Assembly (NCBI GenBank): GCA_022709385.1
Contig: JAKLIX010000003.1
Location: 62,001 to 126,000 of the forward strand
Direction of reading: 5' to 3'
From: Bacteroidota bacterium
Lineage (GTDB): Bacteria; Bacteroidota; Bacteroidia; Bacteroidales; CAIXZF01
Length of the DNA: 64,000 nt
A program made the translations under genes and the position numbers. Position 1 is the stretch's first letter. Each line of letters begins with the position of its first letter. Below the pieces are notes generated by a model. That model did not search any database and was not told the DNA's origin. It worked only from the letters and a program-made list of their open reading frames with translations. Shown here piece after piece: positions 51,430 to 63,668 of the stretch.

Positions 51430-52848
51430 TTACTTTTTCTTGTTGGGAGCTTCGAGTCCGTAATTTTTCAAACGGTCTTCACGTTTCAGCAGATAGCCCA
51501 GAAAGATGGCACAAATCCCTAATCCTGCAAATACAAGCATCGGGTAGGTGTAATCATAAACAGCGGTAGTATCTCCGGCCCTGATTCGCTCAGATACACC
51601 GGGGTTGACGGCTTCCAGGATTTTACCGATCAGCCACGGGAAAAACATCAGCCCGATATTCTGGATCCAGAATACCATGGCATAGGCCGAACCAAGATAT
51701 CGCTCTTCCACGATTTTAGGTACCGATGGCCACATGGAAGCCGGTACAAGAGAAAATGCCACCCCCAGCACCATGACGGCTATCACAGCCACTGCCATAT
51801 TGATCGGAACCAGGGCAAAGGTAAGATGCGCAAGGGTAAGCAGCACTGCCCCCAGTATCATGATGGATGCCCCTTTGCCTTTGTTGTCGAGATAATTCCC
51901 GAATATCGGCGTAAGGATAATCGTCCCGACAGGTAAAAGTCCAGAGATGATACCTCCGGTGTCAGGAGAAACCCCCAGTTTGTGCTGCATCATGTTTACC
52001 GCATATTTCAGAAAAGGAAAAACACCGGAATAAAAAAGTACGCACAATAGTGAAATGATCAGAAAACCACGGTTGGTGATGATCTTGGCCAGATCCCTGA
52101 CATGAAACTCTTCTGTGGGATCGGCCCCTGCATTGATCTCACCGGTTTGTTTATCCAGCTTCCTGTCGAAAATGGTGTAAATCAGGAAAGTGAGAAACCC
52201 GATACACAAAAGCGCCAGTCCGAAATAAACGGGATTCAGTACATTCCCTTGCAGAACACCGTCAACCTTTCTTACTCCTGCAAGTGGTGCAGAGAAAAAG
52301 AAAGCTACGGAGGCTCCCAAACGGGCCGTAGCCAGCTGCATACCCATGGCCAGCGCCAGTTCTCTTCCCTTAAACCACTTCACCACGGTTCTGGATGTGG
52401 TGATTCCAGCCATCTCTACCCCGATGCCAAACATTCCGTAACCGATGGAAGCCAGTTTCGCGGTCGCCGGCATGGAAGTCCAGAAAGAATTGAAGAAATC
52501 ATAGCCAAATCCTCCGTTGCTGAAATAGGGGGTCAGGGCGTAACACTTGATCAGCCCGCCGGCAAACATGACACCGGCGGCTGTCAGACCGGTAAAGCGG
52601 ATTCCCATCTTATCCAGGATAATCCCGGATACGATCAGAAAGCCAAGCACATTCAACATATACTCCGAACCCGAGAAAAAGCCGTAATTGCTGGGCGTCC
52701 ACATGTAATCCTTTTCGAGCAGCGATTGGAGAGGAGCGATCATATCCACAAAGTAATAGGCCGCCAGCATCGTGAGTGATACCAGGACAAGCGCCGTCCA
52801 GCGCATTGATTTTGAGTCGCTTAAGACCCGGGTAATGCTCTCTGTCAT
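51430..52848 (-). CDS. MFS transporter
   Basis: This 472-residue inner-membrane carrier has about 12 predicted membrane segments in two halves, joined by a cytoplasmic loop near residues 215-245 (FDRKLDKQTGEINAGADPTEE). The MFS loop 2-3 region is LDKMGIRFTGL, and EMAGITTSRTVVKWFKGRELALAMG resembles the corresponding region of oxalate/formate- and nitrate-type carriers. The substrate cannot be predicted. It is divergent from mqnB and separated from the C10 protease by 86 bases. Confidence 0.9.
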   Translation of the reverse strand: MTESITRVLSDSKSMRWTALVLVSLTMLAAYYFVDMIAPLQSLLEKDYMWTPSNYGFFSGSEYMLNVLGFLIVSGIILDKMGIRFTGLTAAGVMFAGGLIKCYALTPYFSNGGFGYDFFNSFWTSMPATAKLASIGYGMFGIGVEMAGITTSRTVVKWFKGRELALAMGMQLATARLGASVAFFFSAPLAGVRKVDGVLQGNVLNPVYFGLALLCIGFLTFLIYTIFDRKLDKQTGEINAGADPTEEFHVRDLAKIITNRGFLIISLLCVLFYSGVFPFLKYAVNMMQHKLGVSPDTGGIISGLLPVGTIILTPIFGNYLDNKGKGASIMILGAVLLTLAHLTFALVPINMAVAVIAVMVLGVAFSLVPASMWPSVPKIVEERYLGSAYAMVFWIQNIGLMFFPWLIGKILEAVNPGVSERIRAGDTTAVYDYTYPMLVFAGLGICAIFLGYLLKREDRLKNYGLEAPNKKK

Positions 52849-52882
52849 GATGAAAAATTTTAGGGATTTAAAATTGCAAGCG

Positions 52883-52890
52883 CAAAGCTA
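52883..52890 (-). promoter_or_regulatory. Promoter -7 box (TAGCTTTG) for the MFS transporter gene
   Basis: The minus strand matches TAnnTTTG exactly, 34 bases before the ATG at 52848. A weaker plus-strand box for mqnB (TAATTTTA) lies at 52904-52911. Confidence 0.55.
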
Positions 52891-52934
52891 ACACAGTTTG
52901 GATTAATTTTATCGCCAGCTCAAAATTATCTCTC

Positions 52935-53606
52935 ATGCGGTTTTTACTGGTGACGGCCACCCGGCTGGAGATGGATGCCGTGAAATCCGGAAGTCCTGAG
53001 AAAGCCGGATTGGATGTGCAGTATCTGATAAGCGGACCGGGGATGATGGCCACTGCCTTCAGCCTCGGCAAACATCTCAGCCTGCAACGCCCGGCAATTG
53101 CCATACAGTTCGGTATTGCCGGCAGTTATTCCGACAGCTTTCCTGCCGGCTGCCTCGTCAATGTGGAAAAGGAGACCCTTGCGGATTTCGGCGCAGAAGA
53201 CGGGGACGGTTTCCTCACGGCCTTCGAAGCTGGGATAGTCCGGCCCGACGAAATCCCCTTTAAACAGGGGCAGCTGTGGAATCCCTGGCTCGGTGCTTTT
53301 TCGCTTCCGGAAACCCTCCCCCTGGTTAACGCATTGACAGTGAATAAGGTTTTGGGTAATGAACAAAGCATTCAACGGATGAATGACCGCTTCCGGCCTG
53401 ATATCGAAAGCATGGAAGGGGCTGCCTTCTTTTATGCCTGTCTGCTGTCTGATATCCCATTCCTGCAAATCCGTGCCATTTCAAACCGGGTGGAAAAGAG
53501 GAACAGGAACGCATGGCAGGTGGGGCCTGCCCTCGGACAGATCAGCCGTTATGTGCGGATCTTATTTGACTGTGAACCCGCTGCCTGGTGTAAGTTTTTG
53601 CAATAA
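52935..53606 (+). CDS. mqnB: Futalosine hydrolase
   Basis: This 223-residue nucleoside phosphorylase-fold enzyme splits futalosine into hypoxanthine and dehypoxanthine futalosine in the alternative menaquinone pathway. Features are QFGIAGSYSDSFPAGCLVNVEKETLADFG in the middle and the active-site region DIESMEGAAFFYACL with its Met-Glu pair. It lies 20 bases upstream of mqnD, another enzyme of the same route, which supports this assignment over MTA/SAH nucleosidase. Confidence 0.93.
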   Translation: MRFLLVTATRLEMDAVKSGSPEKAGLDVQYLISGPGMMATAFSLGKHLSLQRPAIAIQFGIAGSYSDSFPAGCLVNVEKETLADFGAEDGDGFLTAFEAGIVRPDEIPFKQGQLWNPWLGAFSLPETLPLVNALTVNKVLGNEQSIQRMNDRFRPDIESMEGAAFFYACLLSDIPFLQIRAISNRVEKRNRNAWQVGPALGQISRYVRILFDCEPAAWCKFLQ

Positions 53607-53626
53607 GGAATAAAATCCTTCCTGAT

Positions 53627-54481
53627 ATGAATGATTCCGCTTTTCCTCAGCCCCTGAGCCTTGGCTTTTCACCTTGTCCGAACGACACATACATTTTTGG
53701 GGCCCTGGCCGGGGGGATGATAGCCACAGGCGGCCTGTCCTTCGATTTCACCATTGCTGACGTGGAGGAGCTGAACCAACTGGCGCTTGCAAAAAAGATC
53801 GACGTCACCAAGGTTAGTTTTGGTGCGTATCTGCATCTATGCAGGGATTATGTTTTACTGAATGCTGGCGCGGCTCTTGGGTTAGGTGTAGGTCCGTTGC
53901 TCGTAGCACGGGAGCCCATCCCTGCGGGTGATTTTTCTAACATGACAGTGGCTGTTCCGGGTTTGTATACAACCGCCAATCTCTTGCTCGGATATGCATT
54001 CCCTCAGATTAAAAACCGCCAGCCGGTATTGTTTTCCATGATTGAAGATGCCGTTCTGGCCGGTAGTGTGGATGCGGGTGTCATCATCCATGAGAGCCGT
54101 TTCACTTATGAGCGGAAAGGATTGTTGAAACTGGCCGACCTGGGGGAATTGTGGGAAGAAGGTACCGGAGGTCCTGTCCCCCTTGGTGGTATCGTAGCAA
54201 AGCGGACACTCCCCCTCAGTGTGATTGCCGCCGTGGAAGGTCTGATCCGCTCAAGTCTGTCTTTTGCAGTGAAAAATAGGGAAGCGCTCTGGCCATATAT
54301 TCAGTACCATGCCCGGGAAAGCACGGAAGATGTGATTCAAAGTCATATCGGGCTTTACGTAAACCAATACACGGAAGACCTCGGTGAAACAGGCCGCAAA
54401 GCGGTGCTTACCATGTTGCAGTACGGTGTGAAGTCGGGATTGATTCCGGAATTGCCGGCAGATCTCTTCAGGCCGGTATGA
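53627..54481 (+). CDS. mqnD: 1,4-dihydroxy-6-naphthoate synthase
   Basis: This 284-residue protein of the periplasmic-binding-protein fold converts cyclic dehypoxanthine futalosine to 1,4-dihydroxy-6-naphthoate. The N-terminal LGFSPCPNDTYIFGALA and the DAGVIIHESRFTY segment (catalytic His) are MqnD signatures, and GGPVPLGGIVAKR is also conserved. It is cotranscribed with mqnB. It converges on the Tsp-like protease gene across only 15 bases. Confidence 0.95.
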   Translation: MNDSAFPQPLSLGFSPCPNDTYIFGALAGGMIATGGLSFDFTIADVEELNQLALAKKIDVTKVSFGAYLHLCRDYVLLNAGAALGLGVGPLLVAREPIPAGDFSNMTVAVPGLYTTANLLLGYAFPQIKNRQPVLFSMIEDAVLAGSVDAGVIIHESRFTYERKGLLKLADLGELWEEGTGGPVPLGGIVAKRTLPLSVIAAVEGLIRSSLSFAVKNREALWPYIQYHARESTEDVIQSHIGLYVNQYTEDLGETGRKAVLTMLQYGVKSGLIPELPADLFRPV

Positions 54482-54496
54482 AGTGCGGAAAAATCA

Positions 54497-56614
54497 CTAA
54501 CGGCCTGATGTCAGACTGATGTAGTTTTTCATGATTCCTGCAGCCTTGTGCAGGTAAACATCTTTTTTCAGGTTGTTGATCCAGGCATCTGCTCTGGCTG
54601 TCGCTGCAGAATCGGCATGCAGCTTGGGAAGGTCGGTGTCAGTATACCTGATTCCCAGGCCGGTGGTGTCTTTGCCGATGCGCTCAAAACGTTTGGCCTC
54701 GGCCTGACGTTCATGCTGCATTTTCCTGTATTTTTCCAGGTTGAGGGGATAGATGCTTTCGTCCCGCATGGTCTTCAGCCTTTTCGCATTTTGCGTAATC
54801 AGCTGAAAAACGCTGTCCTTGTCCAGGTTTTGCTTTTCCATTTGCTTGAGGATGTTCAAAGGCGGGGGTTGTTGCCATTTTTGATACTGCACCGCTTCAA
54901 TACTTGACCATGCCATCGGGTAGTCTGCCTCTCTTTCTCCCCGGTCGATAAAGGAATAAGCATCCGGCAGATCGATATCCGGTGCGACTCCTTTCAGCTG
55001 GGTCGAACCTCCGTTCACCCGGTAAAACTTCTGTATGGTGACTTTCAGGCTGCCCAGCGGCAACAGCGACGGATCAGGCCTTGCAAGCGTCCTGTCGAGT
55101 TCCACGAAGCGCTGCACGGTTCCTTTACCAAAAGTCGAAGGGGTTCCTACCACCACAGCCCGGCCATAATCCTGCATGGCTGCAGTGAAAATTTCTGATG
55201 CGGAAGCGCTGTAGGTATTTACCATGATCAGCAAGGGTCCGTCAAACTGCACTTTGGGGTCTTTGTCTTCATAGACATAAGGGGGGCCAAACCTTGCCTT
55301 GACCTGAACCACCGGGCCTTCTTCGATAAAAAGCCCGGCTATGTCCACGGCATCCTGCAACGAACCACCCCCGTCGTTTCTCAGGTCAAAAATCAGGGAT
55401 TCCACGTTTTCTGCCTGCAACTTTTCAATTTCCTTCTTCACATCTGTGAATGCCCGTTTTCCTGTACCATTGGTGAAATCGGCATAGAATGACGGCAGGT
55501 AAATGTAACCGATCCTGCTGTTGCTTCCCGGTACGGTCAGAATGGCCGATTTGGCAAAGGTTTCTTCGAGAATGACAATGTCACGGATAATGGGTATCTG
55601 GATGATGCTTGCATCCGGCTTCTTAACCGTCAGGATTACTTTGGTTCCTTTTTTCCCTCTCACCAGTTTCACCGCGTCGTCAAGCCGCATGTCCACAATA
55701 TCGACGGCTTCTTCATCTCCCTGGGCTACCTTCAGGATCAGGTCGCCTTCTTTCAGCTGGCCCTGCTTCCACGACGGACTGCCCGGCACGATCCCCGCAA
55801 CCCGGATATATCCGTCTTTTTCCTGAAGGGTGGCTCCGATCCCTTCCAGCTGCCCCGACATCTGAATGTCAAAATTTTCCTTGTCCTTTGGCGGGAAATA
55901 GCCGGTATGGGGATCGTATACATTCACGATGCAGTTAAGGTAAAAGGCAAGCCGGTCTTCCCGCCTGTCCTGCCTGATCCGTCTGAAATAATCATCATAG
56001 CGTTTCTTCACCTTCTCCCTGGATTCTTTCTCAATCGTTTCCAGACTTTTAACCTCCACCACCGTGTCTTTTTCTTTTTCCATTCTTTCCTGGGAACTCA
56101 GTTGTTCGTCTATCCTGGTCAGGACTTCAAACTTGAGGATTTTCCGCCATTCTTCCTTCAGCGCTTTTTCATCTTTGGCGAAGTCCTTTTTGTCAGGGTC
56201 TGTTTCCAGGGTTTCATTAAGGCTGAAATCAAAGGGCTGGTCCAGGATTTCTTTGTAGTATTGTTCGGCTTCGTTGATTCTCTTATCCAGCAGCGCGATG
56301 GAAAGGTCGAAGAAAGCGAAGCTGCTGCCCTTCACTTCGTCATCGATCAGGGTTTCGTATTTTTTCAGCAGTTTTTCATCTTCCTTCAGGAGGAAGCGTT
56401 TGTTAATGTCGAGTCTTTTGATGTAAAGTGAATAAGCTTTTTTCGAAAACTGGTCGTCGATGGGCAGGGGTTGGTAATGCCCGGCATTCAGGTTTTCGAT
56501 GATCACTTTGATCAGGGTTTCGTCCTTCACCAGGGAGTTGTCTCCCGGGATAAAAGAGCAAAGGACGAGCAGGGGTATGATCAGGGCGGAGGTTTTCAAG
56601 AGGATGGATTTCAT
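54497..56614 (-). CDS. Carboxy-terminal processing protease (Tsp/Prc-like, S41 family)
   Basis: This 705-residue periplasmic protease has a signal peptide (about 1-22), an N-terminal helical domain (about 30-210), a PDZ domain (about 240-330; LEGIGATLQEKDGYIRVAGIV), the S41 catalytic core with the SASE serine motif (MVNTYSASASEIF) and Lys in TFGKGTVQ, and a C-terminal Tsp-type extension (about 545-700). Length and C-terminal domain match E. coli Prc, which trims misfolded proteins and regulates cell-wall hydrolases. The 75-base spacer to gyrB upstream contains no clear -7 box. Confidence 0.93.
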   Translation of the reverse strand: MKSILLKTSALIIPLLVLCSFIPGDNSLVKDETLIKVIIENLNAGHYQPLPIDDQFSKKAYSLYIKRLDINKRFLLKEDEKLLKKYETLIDDEVKGSSFAFFDLSIALLDKRINEAEQYYKEILDQPFDFSLNETLETDPDKKDFAKDEKALKEEWRKILKFEVLTRIDEQLSSQERMEKEKDTVVEVKSLETIEKESREKVKKRYDDYFRRIRQDRREDRLAFYLNCIVNVYDPHTGYFPPKDKENFDIQMSGQLEGIGATLQEKDGYIRVAGIVPGSPSWKQGQLKEGDLILKVAQGDEEAVDIVDMRLDDAVKLVRGKKGTKVILTVKKPDASIIQIPIIRDIVILEETFAKSAILTVPGSNSRIGYIYLPSFYADFTNGTGKRAFTDVKKEIEKLQAENVESLIFDLRNDGGGSLQDAVDIAGLFIEEGPVVQVKARFGPPYVYEDKDPKVQFDGPLLIMVNTYSASASEIFTAAMQDYGRAVVVGTPSTFGKGTVQRFVELDRTLARPDPSLLPLGSLKVTIQKFYRVNGGSTQLKGVAPDIDLPDAYSFIDRGEREADYPMAWSSIEAVQYQKWQQPPPLNILKQMEKQNLDKDSVFQLITQNAKRLKTMRDESIYPLNLEKYRKMQHERQAEAKRFERIGKDTTGLGIRYTDTDLPKLHADSAATARADAWINNLKKDVYLHKAAGIMKNYISLTSGR

Positions 56615-56689
56615 AATCGGTTGAAAAAGTGGATAAAGACGGTAATGATCCGGTTTGCGGAAAGAACAAATTCAGTGCCAGATCCCGGA

Positions 56690-58690
<2,001 letters not shown>

Positions 58691-58716
58691 TCATTTACAT
58701 ATTATCATTTCCTATA

Positions 58717-58724
58717 CAAAAGTA
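58717..58724 (-). promoter_or_regulatory. Promoter -7 box (TACTTTTG) for gyrB
   Basis: The minus strand matches TAnnTTTG exactly, 32 bases before the gyrB ATG at 58684. Confidence 0.55.
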
Positions 58725-58831
58725 AGGTTTTTTTTCATTCGGATTACGTGCGGCAGGCAGAAAATAACGCATTTTTTCAACAATGCGTATCAGCCTGTTG
58801 CAACTTTATTAAACGTATGGATATCAGTGCC

Positions 58832-60520
58832 TTAAAACGAAAAGCTCAATCCTGCCATCGCGTTCATTTTCTGGGCGGGATACTCATTCCAGTAATAGTA
58901 CTGGATATTGGCCAGGTTATTGAGCCGGATGAATGCACCGATCAGTTCTGAGTAACGGTATTCAATTCCCAGGTTCAGGTCAAGGCGGTCGCGGAGATAT
59001 TTTGATTCAATGGCTCCGCCCGGCCCGTATTGTATGGCGTACATGCGGTCATAATATAGCAGGGCTGCATCGAACAGCAGTTTGTCCCTGATATTGTATG
59101 CCAGGGTAAGGCTCATGTTGTAGTCTGAGATATGCCAGGGCAGCACATCCGAGGTGAAATACTGGTGCATGTGAATGCGGTAGGCCATACGGAAGCGATC
59201 GCTGTAATGCCAGGCCAGCTCTGATGTCAGTTTGAAAACATCACAATTGTCGTCGTAAAGCAGCGTGAATTTATTATTCAGGGAGTCTGAGAAGTCATTG
59301 ACATAGAAGTACTGGTTCTCGACCTGTGAGCGGGATAATTCAAAGAACAGGTCAAACAGGTCGAAGAGGTTTGCGTTGAATCCTCCGTATACATTGATCC
59401 TTGTGTTTTTAAAACTCAGGGGTATGCCCGGGTCGACAAAGGGGTTTTCTTCGGTGAACATCCGGTAACTGTTCCTTTCCAACTTTCCGTTCAGGCCGAA
59501 ATACAATGTCAGCCTTTCCGGCAGAAGATTTGCCCTGGCTTCGATATCCGGGTACAAATGAAGGTGAGCCGTCGAATCTGCCTCGATGGAAGTATTGAAT
59601 CCGGCCCTGAGTTGCAGTGCATTTCGTTTTGCGGAAAGGAAGGGTTTGATGGCGATGACGGCCCGGCCGGATGCGTGGCGGTTTTCAGCCTTGTCGTTAA
59701 AATAATCGATGGCAGTTTGAATTCCCCACCTTTGTGTTTTGGAGAATTTAAGCAGTTGATCGCTGCGTTCGATACCACCGTTCAGGGCCACATGGGTCTC
59801 CCTGCTTTTGTATTTGTCGGTTAACAAAGCAGTGTTCAGCCTGGCCGAATAAGCCAGCCTGGAGGAATCCGGACTGGCGGAGCTGATGCCTGTGTTCAGG
59901 TTTGCAAGTATAAAGCGCTGCCTGATGTCATCCTTGTCCGGCGCCGGGTTGTAGTCTTCCGGATGGTATCCGTAATAGTGCACTACCTTACGCGCTAAGC
60001 CTCCGTCGGCGAAAAGATTGTGTTTTTTCTCGCTGAACTTTTTTGCAAAAAAACTGAGTTTGTTTTCGCTGTACCCCGGAAAGCCGTATCCGCTGATTTT
60101 TCCGCTGCTTGAAAGATGTTTCGCATTCACTCCGTATGCCAGGCTTCGGGAGCGTGTGCTGTTGAAAAAGTAATCTGCGTAAGGGGTCATATAGGTGCCG
60201 AAGCCAAGTTTCAGCAGGTTTTCATGAAGCTTCCTGATGGGTTCTCCTGCCATTTTTGCAGCCTCGATAGGTTCCGGTTTGTAAGTGGTTGGATAGGGTG
60301 TGGAGGCAATGGTATACCTGAACTGTGGTTTAGGCAGGATGGTGTCTTCGATCCGGGGGTTGAAACTGATTTTGTTCGCATCCGGTATCACGGGTTTAAA
60401 GGCTGCGATAACGGTGACTTCCTCTGAGTACGGCTGCTGCTGGGCAGGGCACACGGCAGGGATCAGCCAGGCGGGGAGGATTAAGGTGTAAATCAGCTTA
60501 ATTTTTTTATGAACTTTCAT
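58832..60520 (-). CDS. Outer-membrane beta-barrel protein, TonB-receptor-like without plug
   Basis: This 562-residue protein has a signal peptide (1-27, ending CPAQ), a short N-terminal segment (EEVTVIAAFKPVIPDANKI) and then a series of amphipathic strands rich in Tyr, Asn and Asp, ending in Phe (MAGLSFSF), typical of outer-membrane barrels. No plug domain is visible. Barrel strands resemble those of TonB-dependent receptors. It starts 6 bases after the TPR protein gene, so the two are one transcription unit. Its function is unknown. Confidence 0.82.
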   Translation of the reverse strand: MKVHKKIKLIYTLILPAWLIPAVCPAQQQPYSEEVTVIAAFKPVIPDANKISFNPRIEDTILPKPQFRYTIASTPYPTTYKPEPIEAAKMAGEPIRKLHENLLKLGFGTYMTPYADYFFNSTRSRSLAYGVNAKHLSSSGKISGYGFPGYSENKLSFFAKKFSEKKHNLFADGGLARKVVHYYGYHPEDYNPAPDKDDIRQRFILANLNTGISSASPDSSRLAYSARLNTALLTDKYKSRETHVALNGGIERSDQLLKFSKTQRWGIQTAIDYFNDKAENRHASGRAVIAIKPFLSAKRNALQLRAGFNTSIEADSTAHLHLYPDIEARANLLPERLTLYFGLNGKLERNSYRMFTEENPFVDPGIPLSFKNTRINVYGGFNANLFDLFDLFFELSRSQVENQYFYVNDFSDSLNNKFTLLYDDNCDVFKLTSELAWHYSDRFRMAYRIHMHQYFTSDVLPWHISDYNMSLTLAYNIRDKLLFDAALLYYDRMYAIQYGPGGAIESKYLRDRLDLNLGIEYRYSELIGAFIRLNNLANIQYYYWNEYPAQKMNAMAGLSFSF

Positions 60521-60526
60521 TGACTG

Positions 60527-63500
60527 TTATTTTTGTTCAATGAGGCCTTCCTGCTCAATCTTTATCGTATTCTGTTCTCCTTCTTTCTCCAGGGCTTTCT
60601 GGTTTTCAAGGGCTTTTTGCTTCGCTTCCTGTAATTCGGCAGCTTCGATCTGGTTCAGCTTCTCCTTTGCCAGGGCAACCAGGTCGGGCCCTTCATAATT
60701 GTCGATGATGCTTTGAAGCGTTTGCTTTGCCTGAAGCCGGTTTTCAAGTTTTACATAAACATCTGCCAGCAGGATAAAACTTCTGGCCAGCCAGTAATCA
60801 TAAGAAGGAAATTCATTGATGAAATCGAAGATCATCTTTTCTGCTTCTTTATCACTGCCTTCCAGGTGTTTTATTTCGGCAAGATGGTAACTGGCTTCGG
60901 CTCCCATCACATTTTTAGCCAGTTTGTAGGTTTGTTCAAACGAATGGATGGCCAGGGCGGTATCTCCCGTATTCAGGGCAGCTTTTGCCTTTGTCAACCA
61001 GGCCTCCGCCATCAGTTCAGGTGAGGTTTTCTCGTTCATGATCACGGCCTCACAAGCCTTCAGGCAATCCGGATAGTTTTTGGTGAGAAAAGTGCACCGC
61101 ATGATACCGGTTTGGGCAATCAACAGGTTGGAAGGTACTTCGGCTACCTGCTTCAATGTGGTATAATGGTTCAGGGCATTGCCGTAATCCTGCCTGCTGA
61201 AGTAAATGGCGGAAATGTTCAGCAGGGCTGATTCGCTGAAACCTGATTTTGGTTGTTGAATTACATAGAGGTAGGATTCAAGGGCTTCATCTGCCTGGTT
61301 TCCTTTATAAAGGCATTCTGCAAGGTAAAAATGGGCATTGAGTCTGAAGATTCCCGTTTTAAACTTCTCCAGGTAGTTTTTAAAGCCGCGGCTTGCCGAC
61401 TGGCAGTCCCTGGCCATGTACTGGTTTTCGGCGGCAAGGTAAGTGATCGAATCCTGCGCGGCATCCGTCACATTGGCAAATGGAAGGTTCTTGGCATACA
61501 CGAAGAAATCGTCCACTTTGTTCATATCCACATAGATATTCCGGATACTCATCAGGGCTTCTTTTGATTCCGGAGTGCCGGGATAATCGCTGACGACTTT
61601 CTGAAAAGTGGCAAGTGCCAGATCGTTCTGGTCCTGATTATAGTGAATCAGACCGCTTCGAAGCAGGGCGTCTTTTACATATCTGCTGGAAGGGTATTTT
61701 TCAATCAGATCCCCGAAGCTTTTAATGGCCTGTGCGTCATTTCTGAGGGCCAGCCAGGTCAGTCCGAGTTCATAGCGTGCCTGTGGCTGCATGGCAGAGG
61801 CAGGATGATCCGAAATCAGTGATTCCAGTGCGTTCGCCTTTTCACGCAATTTGCCTGAAGCTCCGTATGCCAGAGCCGTCTGGTAAAGGGCGTAGTCACG
61901 GTCGGACCGGTTCAGCCGTGCGGCCCTGCCGTAATAGTCCACGGCCTCGCTATAATTCCTGGAAACATAATAACAGTCACCGGTCCGCAGGTAGGCATCG
62001 TTGAGGGTTTTCTCGTCTGTCCTGTCCCGGTTGGTGAAAAGCTTCCGGAATGATACGATGGCTTTCTCATAATCTTTCAGTTTGAAGTAACTGTAAGCGA
62101 TCACGTAATCGGCCTGCGGGTAAAAATCCAAACCAAAGGATCCGGGAGTCAGCTGGAATTGTTTGAGCAGTTCTATCGCCTTTTCATATTTTCCGCTTCG
62201 GTATGCACATTCTCCTTCCCAGAAAACTGCCGAAGCCTGAATGCTTTTGTCAAAATTGTCCTGTGCCGCCCTGGAGAAATAGGGTGCGGCATCCTGGTAC
62301 TGTCCGTCATTGAATTCCTCTATGCCACGGTAGAAATTCAGCCGCTGTGCGTAAGGCAACAGCCGGGGATCTTTGTTCCTGATGGTTGCCAGGGAGTTCA
62401 GCGCTTCTTTGTAGTTTTTCGTCGACATGTAGAGGTTGACAAGGTAGGTGTTCGCCTCGTCGAGCCTGTTCGACGACGGATATTCCGCAATGTACTGTTT
62501 CAATGCCCTTACGGCTTCATTGTAAGGATTATAGGACAACTCATAGGATAATTTGGCGTAATTGAAAAGCGCGTCCTCTTTCATTGGAAAGTCGTATCCT
62601 TCCTTGTAAGCCGAATGAAAGGCGTTCAGGGCGAATTTCTTCTGACCGGTCTGGATATAACAGTCGCCCAGATGATAAAAAGCGTTTTGCGACAGGGTAT
62701 CTGACGGGCCTATGCAACGGTTGAAATAGTCGATGGCGGTGCTGTAGTCATTTGTTTTGTAACTCGCATAGGCAAGCTGGTAGTAGTCATGGCGGCTTAC
62801 ACTTGTTTTGGTTTTATCAACATAATGCTGCAGGTAGGAAACGGCATCCTTGTATTGCTTTGATTTAAAGTATGTTTCGCCTATCATACGGGCAATCTCA
62901 GGACCTCGTTTAACATTTGCCGTACCGAGAAGACCGGGTGCCATCTCCATGAGCTTGTCATCTTCTCCCTCCAGGTAATAAATCTGTGCCATATAAAAAG
63001 GGACGATGCTTTTAAAAGTCGGATCGTCGCGCAGTATTTTGAACCCTTTGAGTGCTTTCTGGTAATCGCCTCTGGTGTAAGCGATATGCGAACGGAAATA
63101 GGTGGCGGGAGGATGGTAAAGCGAATTGCTGTCCCTGATCAGGGCGAGGCTTTTATCGGCTGATGTAAGATCATTGGTGCGCAGATAGCTGTATCCCAGT
63201 TTAAACAGGTATTCGTCGCGGTAATGTTCACTGATCTCCGCCTTGTCTACGCGGGTAAGATACCTCACGGCCTTGTGAAAGCTGCCTTTCCGGTATTCCA
63301 TCATGCCAAGCTGCAAACAGGCATAGGGTGTCAAGGTGGAAGCATCCTGTTTGGCAAGAAAGGATTCCAGAACCTGGTCTGCATTGTTGTTAAAGAGCTC
63401 GAATCCGCAAACTGCTGCCAGGTATTCGGCTCTGGCCCTTATCGGGGAGGATGCTTCGGGGTACTGATCTGCCACTTCCAGAAATATTTCCCTGGCCATG

Positions 63501-63646
63501 GCGTATTTCTCTTTGTTGAAAAGCTCCAAAGCTGTCCTGAGGCTTGCTTCGGGATCCTGGTACACCATGCTGAGCTGTGACCAGGCATTGAAAGCGAATA
63601 CCCACATGAACCATACCGGAAGCAGGCGTTTCAAATGGCGTTGCAT
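60527..63646 (-). CDS. Large TPR-repeat periplasmic protein
   Basis: This 1039-residue protein has a signal peptide (1-23, ending NAWSQ) and more than twenty tetratricopeptide-type helix pairs across about 30-1000 (for example AFYHLGDCYIQTGQKKFALNAF and DALLRSGLIHYNQDQNDLALATF, YbgF/BamD-like in spacing). The C-terminal 40 residues are a charged Lys/Glu-rich helix (AKQKALENQKALEKEGEQ). It is probably a scaffold that binds peptides or partner proteins in the periplasm. The barrel gene lies 6 bases downstream, suggesting the two work together at the outer membrane. Confidence 0.88.
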   Translation of the reverse strand: MQRHLKRLLPVWFMWVFAFNAWSQLSMVYQDPEASLRTALELFNKEKYAMAREIFLEVADQYPEASSPIRARAEYLAAVCGFELFNNNADQVLESFLAKQDASTLTPYACLQLGMMEYRKGSFHKAVRYLTRVDKAEISEHYRDEYLFKLGYSYLRTNDLTSADKSLALIRDSNSLYHPPATYFRSHIAYTRGDYQKALKGFKILRDDPTFKSIVPFYMAQIYYLEGEDDKLMEMAPGLLGTANVKRGPEIARMIGETYFKSKQYKDAVSYLQHYVDKTKTSVSRHDYYQLAYASYKTNDYSTAIDYFNRCIGPSDTLSQNAFYHLGDCYIQTGQKKFALNAFHSAYKEGYDFPMKEDALFNYAKLSYELSYNPYNEAVRALKQYIAEYPSSNRLDEANTYLVNLYMSTKNYKEALNSLATIRNKDPRLLPYAQRLNFYRGIEEFNDGQYQDAAPYFSRAAQDNFDKSIQASAVFWEGECAYRSGKYEKAIELLKQFQLTPGSFGLDFYPQADYVIAYSYFKLKDYEKAIVSFRKLFTNRDRTDEKTLNDAYLRTGDCYYVSRNYSEAVDYYGRAARLNRSDRDYALYQTALAYGASGKLREKANALESLISDHPASAMQPQARYELGLTWLALRNDAQAIKSFGDLIEKYPSSRYVKDALLRSGLIHYNQDQNDLALATFQKVVSDYPGTPESKEALMSIRNIYVDMNKVDDFFVYAKNLPFANVTDAAQDSITYLAAENQYMARDCQSASRGFKNYLEKFKTGIFRLNAHFYLAECLYKGNQADEALESYLYVIQQPKSGFSESALLNISAIYFSRQDYGNALNHYTTLKQVAEVPSNLLIAQTGIMRCTFLTKNYPDCLKACEAVIMNEKTSPELMAEAWLTKAKAALNTGDTALAIHSFEQTYKLAKNVMGAEASYHLAEIKHLEGSDKEAEKMIFDFINEFPSYDYWLARSFILLADVYVKLENRLQAKQTLQSIIDNYEGPDLVALAKEKLNQIEAAELQEAKQKALENQKALEKEGEQNTIKIEQEGLIEQK

Positions 63647-63668
63647 ATTGAAAATGATGAAATTACGT

